Below, piece by piece: positions 35,343 through 42,595 of a DNA stretch of 64,000 bases. The first letter of the stretch is position 1. The number at the start of each line of letters is the position of its first letter. Under the pieces are notes generated by a model that saw nothing but the letters and a program-made list of their open reading frames with translations, was not told where the DNA came from and searched no databases. A program made the translations under genes and the position numbers. Source of the stretch: an uncultured Collinsella sp. (GTDB lineage: Bacteria; Actinomycetota; Coriobacteriia; Coriobacteriales; Coriobacteriaceae); contig CATYLC010000008.1 in NCBI GenBank assembly GCA_958408685.1, positions 1-64,000 of the forward strand. Direction: 5' to 3'.

Positions 35343-35894
35343 CTAGAACTTGACAGTCGGGGCCTGGCGGGCTGCTTCGGCGGCCTCGAAGCCCTGGCGT
35401 TCCTTAAACTGGAAGATGCCGGCAAAGATGACAGCCGGGAACGTCTGAATGGCGTTGTTGTAGCTGAGCACGCAGTCGTTGTAGCTCTGGCGTGCATAGC
35501 TAATCTTGTTCTCGGTATCCTCGAGCGATGCCTGCAGCTGCGTAAAGTTGGTGTTTGCCTTAAGATCGGGATAGGCCTCGGCCACGGCGAAGAGCTGGCG
35601 CAGCGCACCGGTCAGCACGTTGTCGGCTTCCATCTTGGCCTCGGGCGTGGTGGCCTTGACGGCGGTGTTACGCGCGCTGATCACGGCGGAGAGCGTCTCC
35701 TGCTCGTGCTTGGCGTAGCCCTTGACGGTCTCGACCAGGTTGGGGATCAGGTCGTTGCGGCGCTGCAGCTGCGTATCGATGTTCTGCCAGGCGTTATCGA
35801 TGCGGTTACGCTTGGTGACCATGTTGTTGTAGATGCCGGCGATGGCGCAGACAATCACAATGACAACAACGATGCCGATGATGACGGTAATCAT
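35343..35894 (-). CDS. lemA: LemA-family membrane protein
   Basis: A 183-residue protein with one N-terminal helix (VIIGIVVVIVIVCAIAGIY) and a long helical domain outside or along the membrane. YNNMVTKRNRIDNAWQNID, LQRRNDLIPNLVETVKGYA and YPDLKANTNFTQLQ with SYNDCVLSYN are the LemA signature. The molecular role of LemA proteins is not settled. The ATG at 35894 has GGAG six bases upstream. It is alone, without the usual neighbouring HtpX or TPM-domain gene. Confidence 0.92.
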   Translation of the reverse strand: MITVIIGIVVVIVIVCAIAGIYNNMVTKRNRIDNAWQNIDTQLQRRNDLIPNLVETVKGYAKHEQETLSAVISARNTAVKATTPEAKMEADNVLTGALRQLFAVAEAYPDLKANTNFTQLQASLEDTENKISYARQSYNDCVLSYNNAIQTFPAVIFAGIFQFKERQGFEAAEAARQAPTVKF

Positions 35895-36099
35895 GATGTC
35901 TCCGTTTCGAATGGCCGCGGCGGCATGCGCCAGCTGCCGTTGGTATAACGCTACTAGTATACCCGCAACGTTTTGCCGTGCCGAACTTTCCGGCAAGCGT
36001 TATGTTTTCGGCGGGGTCGGCACCGGGGCAAAGCGCGCGAGGTACAGGTGTAAGATATGCGACAGATTGACGAGTGTTGTCTTTGCCCTGAGGATGGCG

Positions 36100-36690
36100 A
36101 TGCCAGTGGACCTTCGCATTAAGAAAACCTACCGCGCCCTGTTCGATGCCTTTACCGAGCTTTTGGAAGAGCATCGTTTTGAGGACCTGACGGTTGCCAT
36201 GCTGTGCGACCGCGCCATGATTCGCCGCACGACGTTCTACAAGCACTTTCGCGACAAGAACGATTACTTTGCCTTTTATATCGATGAGCTCATGTCGGGC
36301 TTGCCGCAAAAACAGCCCGATGAGGCCGGCGCAGTGTCTGCCGAGGACGTGCGCGCGCTTCGGCACGCGATTTTGGACGATGCCATGGATTTGATTCTGA
36401 CGCACGAGCGGCTCATGGATAACATTTTGGCAAGCAGCATGTCGGGCATGTTGACCAACGTTATTTGCGACCGCATTGCCCACTCCATCCGCGAGCGTGT
36501 GATGAACGTGCTTGCCGAGGATGCCCTGGCCCCCGTGTCACTCGAGACGACGTCTGAGTTTGTCGCCGGCGGTATTATTCGACTTTTCACGATATGGTGG
36601 GAATCGGGCCACGATCTTGAGCGTCGACCCGAGATGGCCGACGTGGTCGATGCGCTGTTCGAGCGAACCATGACGCCGGTGCATCACTAG
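36100..36690 (+). CDS. TetR/AcrR-family transcriptional regulator
   Basis: A 196-residue regulator. The N-terminal HTH (residues 3-50) includes IKKTYRALFDAFTELLEE and LTVAMLCDRAMIRRTTFYKH. The C-terminal ligand domain is divergent, as in the DhaS-like group. The target is unknown. The ATG at 36100 follows GAGG; an ATG two codons upstream is also possible. It ends three bases before the 3' end of the convergent tRNA-Ser gene. Confidence 0.87.
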   Translation: MPVDLRIKKTYRALFDAFTELLEEHRFEDLTVAMLCDRAMIRRTTFYKHFRDKNDYFAFYIDELMSGLPQKQPDEAGAVSAEDVRALRHAILDDAMDLILTHERLMDNILASSMSGMLTNVICDRIAHSIRERVMNVLAEDALAPVSLETTSEFVAGGIIRLFTIWWESGHDLERRPEMADVVDALFERTMTPVHH

Positions 36691-36693
36691 AAG

Positions 36694-36783
36694 TGGCGGA
36701 GAGAGGGGGATTCGAACCCCCGGAACGCTCTCGCGCTCAACGGTTTTCAAGACCGCCGCATTCAACCGCTCTGCCATCTCTCC
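36694..36783 (-). tRNA. tRNA-Ser(UGA)
   Basis: A 90-nt class II tRNA read on the minus strand from GGAGAGATGG to an encoded CCA. The anticodon loop CTTGAAA in the stem CGGT/ACCG gives UGA, reading UCA and UCG. The long variable arm GAGCGCGAGAGCGTTC fits serine, and GGTTCGAATCC is the T loop. It lies between the TetR gene and the tadA fusion. Confidence 0.96.
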
Positions 36784-36834
36784 GTGAGTCGTAATGATAG
36801 CATCGTTTTGAATTTGCAACAGGGAAGGCGAACG

Positions 36835-38616
36835 ATGACGATCACCGAAATCGACGAGAAGTTCATGCGCGAGGCGCTGGCCGAGGCGCGCGCCGCTGCT
36901 GCGGTGGGCGAGGTGCCCATCGGAGCCGTAGTGGTGCGCGACGGTGAGATTGTCGCGCGGGCGCATAATCGTCGCGAGCTCGACCAGGACCCTTCGGCTC
37001 ATGCCGAGTTTGCGGCCGTGTGCGCCGCTGCCCAGGCGCTTGGCCGCTGGCGCCTTTTCGACTGTACGGTTTATGTGACGTTGGAACCCTGCTGCATGTG
37101 CGCGGGCCTTATGGTCAACGCGCGCGTGGGGCGCTGCGTGTATGGCGCGAGTGATGCCAAGGCGGGCGCGCTGGGTTCGCTGTATGACCTGAATGCCGAT
37201 TCGCGCCTGAATCATCGGTTTAACGTGACGGCTGGGGTCCTGGCGGATGAATGCCGTGAGCTGCTGATTAGCTATTTTGGCGGTCTGCGCGGAGCAGGCG
37301 GCGCTGATGGCGGTTGTGGGGCCGATCTTGAGGCGCATGCCGCTCATGCCGAGGCGCTCGCGTGTGCCGAAGATATCGCCGTTGAGGCGGTTGACTTTGG
37401 CCCTGCGTGCCGCCGGCCCCGCCGTGTGCTGCTGGCGATCGACTCCTTTAAGGGCAGCGTGTCGAGTGCACGGGCGGAGGCGGCGGTTGCCGAGGGCATG
37501 CGCCGTGTGTGGCCCGATGCCGAGGTGCGCGCGTTGCCGCTGGCGGATGGCGGCGAGGGAACGCTCGACGCCATCGACGCGTGCGGCGGTGAGATTGTGA
37601 CCTGCGAGGTGGCAGGTCCCTTGGGCGATCGCGTGTCTGCCCAGATGCTGGTGGACGACGAGCGCGACTCGGCTGTAATTGAGATGGCCGAGGCGGCGGG
37701 TATTGGGTATTCGAGTTGTACGGAGTCGGCGGCGTTGGCGGCTTCGACCTATGGCGTGGGCGAGCTTATGCTTCGCGCAGTTCGCACGGGCGCAAGGACA
37801 CTCTATATTGGTCTGGGCGGCAGTGCCACCAACGACGGTGGCGCCGGCATGCTGCAGGCGCTGGGCGCGCGCGTGGTCGATGATCAGGGATGCGATGTCG
37901 CCCCCGGTCTTGCCGGCCTTGAGCAGGTGGCGAGCGTTGATTTGGTGCCAGCGCTTCGGGCACTGAATGGCATGCGTGTCGTGGTGCTTTCGGATGTCGA
38001 GAATCCGCTCGTAGGGCGTCGCGGCGCACTGGCGGTGTTTGGCGGGCAGAAGGGCCTGCCGGCGGATGATGTCGAGGTGCTGCGCAGATACGACGGCTGG
38101 ATGGTCGGCTACGGTCGCCTGCTCGATGCGGCAATTTTCGAGGCGCGAGCCCAGGGGTTGTTGCGCACACCCGAGAACGCACGGACATTTGGCTCGGTGC
38201 TTGGCGTGCCCGGCGCGGGCGCTGCCGGTGGCTTGGGCGCGGCGTTGCTGGCGCTCGGCGCGGAGCTACGCTCGGGTGTGGAGACGGTGCTCGATCTCGT
38301 GGGGTTTGACGAGCACGTGCGCGATGTCGACCTGGTCATTACAGGCGAGGGCAATATGGATGAGCAATCCGCCGCCGGTAAGGCGCCGGTGGGCGTGGCG
38401 CGCCGTGCCAAGCGGTGTGGCAAACCGGTGATCGCTGTCGTGGGCGGTCGCGCTGACAACCTGGATGGGGTGTGTGAGCGGGGTATTGACTTGGTTTTGC
38501 CGATTTGCCGCAAACCCATGGACCTGGAGCAAGCGCTTAATCCGCAGGAAGCCACCACCAACCTTATCTGCGCTGGCGAAGCAGCCGCTCGATCCTACGA
38601 CCTTGGCCGTATCTAA
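36835..38616 (+). CDS. tadA: TadA-glycerate kinase fusion protein
   Basis: A continuous frame of 593 residues joins two enzymes. Residues 1-155 are a complete tRNA-specific adenosine deaminase that makes inosine 34. Its zinc and catalytic residues lie in SAHAEF (H56, E58) and EPCCMCAG (C86, C89). A Cys/Ala/Glu-rich linker of about 40 residues follows. From about residue 197 to the end is a full glycerate kinase (type 1, GlxK/GarK): AIDSFKGSVSSARAE, LPLADGGEGTLDAI, GLGGSATNDGGAGMLQALG and ITGEGNMDEQSAAGKAPVGV. No stop or internal ribosome site is seen between them. Start by AGGGAAGG before the ATG at 36835. The pairing of RNA editing with glycerate phosphorylation has no obvious metabolic reason. 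A sequencing error that hides a stop cannot be excluded. Confidence 0.88.
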   Translation: MTITEIDEKFMREALAEARAAAAVGEVPIGAVVVRDGEIVARAHNRRELDQDPSAHAEFAAVCAAAQALGRWRLFDCTVYVTLEPCCMCAGLMVNARVGRCVYGASDAKAGALGSLYDLNADSRLNHRFNVTAGVLADECRELLISYFGGLRGAGGADGGCGADLEAHAAHAEALACAEDIAVEAVDFGPACRRPRRVLLAIDSFKGSVSSARAEAAVAEGMRRVWPDAEVRALPLADGGEGTLDAIDACGGEIVTCEVAGPLGDRVSAQMLVDDERDSAVIEMAEAAGIGYSSCTESAALAASTYGVGELMLRAVRTGARTLYIGLGGSATNDGGAGMLQALGARVVDDQGCDVAPGLAGLEQVASVDLVPALRALNGMRVVVLSDVENPLVGRRGALAVFGGQKGLPADDVEVLRRYDGWMVGYGRLLDAAIFEARAQGLLRTPENARTFGSVLGVPGAGAAGGLGAALLALGAELRSGVETVLDLVGFDEHVRDVDLVITGEGNMDEQSAAGKAPVGVARRAKRCGKPVIAVVGGRADNLDGVCERGIDLVLPICRKPMDLEQALNPQEATTNLICAGEAAARSYDLGRI

Positions 38617-38631
38617 AACCTATCTCTTTAT

Positions 38632-38700
38632 AAGTTGCGGTGGATTAGTTCCTGTTTGGCGGCTCAGACAGAAAAAACAGGAACTATTCCACCGCAACTT
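38632..38700. repeat. AGTTGCGGTG palindrome, copy 1
   Basis: 26-bp arms with one mismatch (38632-38657, 38675-38700) begin AAGTTGCGGTGGA and end TAGTTCCTGTTT. A related palindrome is at 53980-54046. It is the first of several elements in the 439-base gap after the fusion gene. Confidence 0.8.
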
Positions 38701-38763
38701 CGAGAATGGCCATTCGAGGTTGGCTGCCTTGTGCCTTGGGTCGGACCGCCTGCCACGAAACGT

Positions 38764-38900
38764 GGCCATCTACTACGTTAAACCGGCCACTCTCGACCAT
38801 CCCGGAATTTACAAAAACAAAACCGCAGGTAGAAAGCTTGCCGATTTTCGAAAAAGTCGGCTATGGTCGACCCCTGTGGCCTAAACGTAGTAGATGGGCC
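38764..38900. repeat. 137-bp element with ATCTACTACGTT ends, copy 1
   Basis: The ends GGCCATCTACTACGTT and AACGTAGTAGATGGGCC are inverted. The interior shares AAACCGCAGGTA, GCTTGCC, ATTTTCG, TATGGTCGACCCCT with copy 2 at 61041-61178 when that copy is reverse-complemented. No open frame of note lies inside. Confidence 0.8.
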
Positions 38901-38930
38901 CTTTCTGCGGTGCGGCACCAAGCCGGTCAT

Positions 38931-39012
38931 TTTGGGATGGGACTATTTTGACTACTCATTGGCTGCTCTGGCAATCGGGCTGCAAAAGTAGTCAAAAAAG
39001 CTCCGTCCCAAA
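38931..39012. repeat. GGGATGGG/CCGTCCC inverted repeat before the SRP RNA
   Basis: TTTGGGATGGGACTATTTTG with ACTAC pairs with GTAGTC, AAAAAAGCTCCGTCCCAAA (several mismatches) across a 32-base middle. It ends 43 bases before the SRP RNA and may overlap its promoter region. Confidence 0.6.
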
Positions 39013-39055
39013 TTAGCTACCTTGCTCTGGCGGGCGGGAGCAGGTAAGATATACC

Positions 39056-39178
39056 GAGCGCCTAGCGCGTTCGATGGGTTCGGATGACGACATGTTCCGA
39101 ATCTGGTCAGGTCCGGAAGGAAGCAGCCATAAGGAGCCTCTGTCGGGCATCCGAATCCATCGAGCGCACGGGCGCTTT
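39056..39178 (+). ncRNA. ffs: signal recognition particle RNA (4.5S type)
   Basis: The conserved apical domain, GGTCAGGTCCGGAAGGAAGC followed by AGCC, is unmistakable at 39106-39129. TTCGATGGGTTCGGATG (39070-39086) pairs with CATCCGAATCCATCGA, and the outer GCGCC/GGCGC ends close the hairpin. A T5 run follows the last stem and likely ends transcription. The ends are given to within about five bases. Confidence 0.93.
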
Positions 39179-39193
39179 TTGGTGCCGCGACAC

Positions 39194-39288
39194 GGCCCGG
39201 CCGGCGGCGAGGTATTTGGTGTCTCGCTGGTCCTCGGCTTCGCCTGCGGGATCGCTCGACTACTAAACACCTCGCCGCCGGCCGGCCC
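39194..39288. repeat. nested inverted-repeat element after the SRP RNA
   Basis: Perfect 17-bp arms, CCGGCCGGCGGCGAGGT at 39197-39213 with its complement at 39269-39285, enclose a 55-base core with a small hairpin around CCTCGGCTTCGCCTGCGG. It occupies much of the 338-base gap to the next gene. Confidence 0.7.
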
Positions 39289-39430
39289 CCGTCGTCCAAA
39301 AATCACCCGTAAGGGCGCGTTTATCTAATTTAATCTATCCCTTGCGGAATGCGGCTTGCTGGCGTTGTCTGGGCATTGATGGCTACGTGGTTCAAGAGGC
39401 GGCGGTGCTGTTGCTTGAATTTTTGCAGTT

Positions 39431-39475
39431 AAAGAGGCTCGTTTCCCTAGGTTGGGGAAACGAGCCTCTTTTTGT
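39431..39475. terminator. terminator of the wall-anchored protein gene
   Basis: AAAGAGGCTCGTTTCCC pairs with GGGAAACGAGCCTCTTT around a short loop. It is A/T-flanked on both sides and so may work in both directions. Confidence 0.8.
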
Positions 39476-39516
39476 CTCTGGGCTTGTGGATTGGTGAAGG
39501 CAGAATGCTCTGTCGG

Positions 39517-40521
39517 CTATTTTGAGTTCTTGATGCGGCGTGTGGCTGTGGCGGTTATTCCGAGTCCCATGGCGGCGATTCCTGCGAGTGCTATTGCGCT
39601 CGGTGCTGTGTCGCCCGTGTTCGCGAGCTTGCCGGCGGTCGTATTTGCTTGCTTGCCGCTGCTCGAGTTCGCCTGCTTGGTGGAGCTTGGTAGGGCGTCT
39701 TTGCCGGTTGCAGGTGAGGCAACGGGCGGTGTCGCCTCGGCGGGTTGCGTTGAGCCGGAGGGAGGCGTCGTCTCGGTCGGTTTCGTTATCTCGGGCGAGG
39801 TGGCCTTGTCTGCCGCGGCCTTTGCCTCTTCGTATGCCTTGCAGGCGTCGTCATAGGCCGCTTGCGCCTTTTCCAAATCGCCGAGGAGCGCATCTCGCTT
39901 GGCTGTTTCTCCGTCGAGGTGGGTTTTATTAAACTCTACTTCGCTTTCTAAGAAATAAATCAGGCTTTTCTGACTTTCGAGGCGCATTCGGCAGTGCTCA
40001 AGCTTATCTTCACAACGAGATTCTTGCTCTTGTGCATCCATGATCGCCAGTTCCAACTGCCATCTAGTTTCGTAATCCGTGTGGGGGATTTTATTTAATT
40101 CTGCCTCAAGGTCTCTTGTTCGGTTGTGGGCCTTATCGCATTCGGATTGGGCTGCATCGATGTCCGCTTGCATGGTAGGAAGGGATTCCTTATATATGGC
40201 AGCTCGCGCCAAATTAGTGTCGTAGTTCTTTTGAAAAATGGCAATTTTAGTATCGATTTCCGCAATTTTCTCGGGACTTGCGGCGTCTTTTGCGGCCTCG
40301 AGGTTTTTGAGCGCTTCCTGCATGGCTGCATACGCTTTGTCTTTTTCGGTGGCCGCGGTTTCGCTCGAGTTCGCGGCCGCTGTCTGCAAGGCGGCCGCAC
40401 CGGTGGGGGCGCTGGTTTCTGCAGCGATCGCCGTTACGGGGGCGATTCCCGCGACAAGTGCCGCGGAAAGGGCGATGCCCACAGTTGCTCGTCTTGCTCT
40501 TCTTGCGAGAATGTCGTTCAT
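39517..40521 (-). CDS. sortase-anchored coiled-coil surface protein
   Basis: A 334-residue exported wall protein. A signal peptide (residues 1-33, ending AIAA before ETS) is followed by an Ala-rich region. A long predicted coiled coil spans about residues 60-235 (KAYAAMQEALKNLEAAKDAA; CEDKLEHCRMRLESQKSL). A Pro/Thr/Ser-rich wall-spanning segment follows. The C-terminal sorting signal is LANTG, with a hydrophobic stretch and RRIKNSK tail. LANTG differs from canonical LPXTG by Ala for Pro, seen in some Actinobacteria. No sortase gene is in the window. The coiled-coil part has lower GC than its neighbours. Role unknown; adhesion or surface structure is plausible. Confidence 0.85.
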   Translation of the reverse strand: MNDILARRARRATVGIALSAALVAGIAPVTAIAAETSAPTGAAALQTAAANSSETAATEKDKAYAAMQEALKNLEAAKDAASPEKIAEIDTKIAIFQKNYDTNLARAAIYKESLPTMQADIDAAQSECDKAHNRTRDLEAELNKIPHTDYETRWQLELAIMDAQEQESRCEDKLEHCRMRLESQKSLIYFLESEVEFNKTHLDGETAKRDALLGDLEKAQAAYDDACKAYEEAKAAADKATSPEITKPTETTPPSGSTQPAEATPPVASPATGKDALPSSTKQANSSSGKQANTTAGKLANTGDTAPSAIALAGIAAMGLGITATATRRIKNSK

Positions 40522-40732
40522 CTCGGCACCTCATTTCAAGGGTCGGCGACTAACTTGGTAGCACTAATGCAAGTATACCAAGTGGTCGACCCGACACTGG
40601 CTGGGTGCGCGCCTCTCTGCTTCTTTGGAAACCGAATCCCATTAGAAATGACGAGTTGTTTACGCTTCTTTTGGGCTCACCGTACTATCATGGTTCGAAT
40701 TGAATGTGGATGATGATAGGGAGCGCCTATAC

Positions 40733-42595
40733 ATGATTGAGCTGCTCAGGCGTTTTGGTGGTAAGTTTCGCCGGTATATGGTGATTGGCCCTGCGTGTAA
40801 GCTGATCGAAGTGATCTTTGACCTGCTGATGCCGCTGGTGATTGCCCAGATGATCGATAAGGGTATTGGCGCACACGATGTCAACGCCGTCGTCCACTAC
40901 GGTATGCTGCTTGGCGCCATGGCTGTGATCGGCATCTCGTTTACGCTCGTCTGCCAAAAGATGGCGGCGCTCACCTCGCAGGGCATGGGCACCGACATTC
41001 GTGGCGCGCTCTACCAGCACATCAACAAGCTGAGCTATGCCGAACTCGACCGTTTTGGCACGCCGTCGCTCATCACGCGCATCACCAACGATGTCAACCA
41101 GGTGCAGCTTGCCGTGGCGCTGGGCGTGCGCATGCTCATCCGCTGGCCCTTCCTGGCGGTGGGCTCCATGTGCGCGGCCCTTGCCATCGACCTTAAGCTC
41201 GGCATGATCTTTTTGATTTGCACGCCCGCTATCGGCCTGGTGTTTTGGTTTGTCATGGCGCGCTGCATTCCGTACTACAGGCAGCTGCAGGCAAAGCTCG
41301 ACCGCATCGCGCTCATTTGCCGCGAGGGGCTTTCGGGCGCCCGCGTGGTTCGCGCCTTTGTGCGTGAGGACCACGAGCGCGAGCGTTTTGCCCAAGCCGC
41401 CGATGACCAGGCCAATACCGCCATCGCGGTGGGCAAGCTCTCGTCAATCCTTAATCCCGTCACGTTTCTTGTGATGAACCTGGGCGTGTGCGCCATCCTG
41501 TGGGTGGGCGGCATCCAGGTCAACGTGGGCGAGCTTACGCAGGGCCAGGTCATGGCGTTTGTGAACTACATGACGCAGACCCTGACCTCCATCGTGTACG
41601 TCGCCAACCTGGTCGTGGTCTTTACCAAGGCGAGCGCGAGTGCTTCGCGTATCAACGAGGTGCTCAACTGCGTGCCGAGCATCGCTGACGAGGGCAACCA
41701 GCCGGTCGCGCTGCCTGAGCCGGGCAATGCCGCTCCGGTTCCTGCGCTGAGCTTGAGCCATGCGAGCTTCTCTTTTGGCGCCGGCGCTGCCAACGCCGTC
41801 AACGATGTGACCCTGGAGCTGCCGCTGGGCAAGACGCTCGGCATTATCGGCGGCACGGGTAGCGGCAAGTCCACACTCGTCTCGCTTATCCCGCGCCTGT
41901 ACGATGCGAGCACCGGCCGCGTGAGCGTGATGGGCGCCGACGTGCGCACCTGGCCGCTCGACCAGCTGCGCCGTGTGGTCGCGACCGTTCCACAGCGCGC
42001 GTCGCTGGTGAGCGGCACCATCCGCAGCAACCTGACCTGGCGCGACGAGGCTGCGACCGACGAGGATCTCTGGGCGGCGCTCGACATGGCGCAGGCGAGC
42101 GAGTTCGTGCGCAACAAGCCGCAGGGGCTCGATGCCCCGGTCGAGGCGGGCGGTAAGAACTTCAGCGGTGGCCAACGCCAGCGCCTGACCATCGCGCGCG
42201 CCCTGGTGGGCTCGCCTCAGATATTGATCATGGACGATTCTGCCTCGGCGCTCGACTTTAAGACCGACGCGGCGCTTCGCCATGCCATCCGCGAGCGCAG
42301 TGTGCGCGGTGCCGCCGAGGGCGGGCTGCCGCTCACGACCGTCATCGTGAGCCAACGTGTCTCGACCGTTCGCGATGCCGACATGATCTGCGTACTCGAC
42401 CACGGCTCGGTTGCGGGCCTGGGCACGCACGATGGGCTGTATGCAAGCTGCCAGCTCTACCGAGAGATCTGCCAGTCGCAGCTTCGCCGCGAGGAGCTCG
42501 AGGGCCAGCAGAGGAGTGCGGCGCCCACGTCCGTCCCAAGTCCCGCGTCCGCTCCAACCGCCTCCGCATCCGTCTGCACAAAGGAGGGCTGCTAA
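40733..42595 (+). CDS. second heterodimeric ABC exporter, degenerate-site half
   Basis: ABC exporter half of 620 residues. Six helices occupy about residues 15-310. Walker A is GGTGSGKST, the signature is FSGGQRQRLTIARAL, and Walker B reads ILIMDDSASALD with Asp502 in place of the catalytic Glu. This is the same asymmetry as in the 28016 subunit, which it resembles along its length. The C-terminus has a Pro/Ser/Ala-rich tail of about 35 residues. The ATG at 40733 has GGGAG upstream; a TTG 11 codons earlier is rejected. No regulator gene is adjacent, and the start codon of the partner follows the stop without a gap. Confidence 0.92.
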   Translation: MIELLRRFGGKFRRYMVIGPACKLIEVIFDLLMPLVIAQMIDKGIGAHDVNAVVHYGMLLGAMAVIGISFTLVCQKMAALTSQGMGTDIRGALYQHINKLSYAELDRFGTPSLITRITNDVNQVQLAVALGVRMLIRWPFLAVGSMCAALAIDLKLGMIFLICTPAIGLVFWFVMARCIPYYRQLQAKLDRIALICREGLSGARVVRAFVREDHERERFAQAADDQANTAIAVGKLSSILNPVTFLVMNLGVCAILWVGGIQVNVGELTQGQVMAFVNYMTQTLTSIVYVANLVVVFTKASASASRINEVLNCVPSIADEGNQPVALPEPGNAAPVPALSLSHASFSFGAGAANAVNDVTLELPLGKTLGIIGGTGSGKSTLVSLIPRLYDASTGRVSVMGADVRTWPLDQLRRVVATVPQRASLVSGTIRSNLTWRDEAATDEDLWAALDMAQASEFVRNKPQGLDAPVEAGGKNFSGGQRQRLTIARALVGSPQILIMDDSASALDFKTDAALRHAIRERSVRGAAEGGLPLTTVIVSQRVSTVRDADMICVLDHGSVAGLGTHDGLYASCQLYREICQSQLRREELEGQQRSAAPTSVPSPASAPTASASVCTKEGC

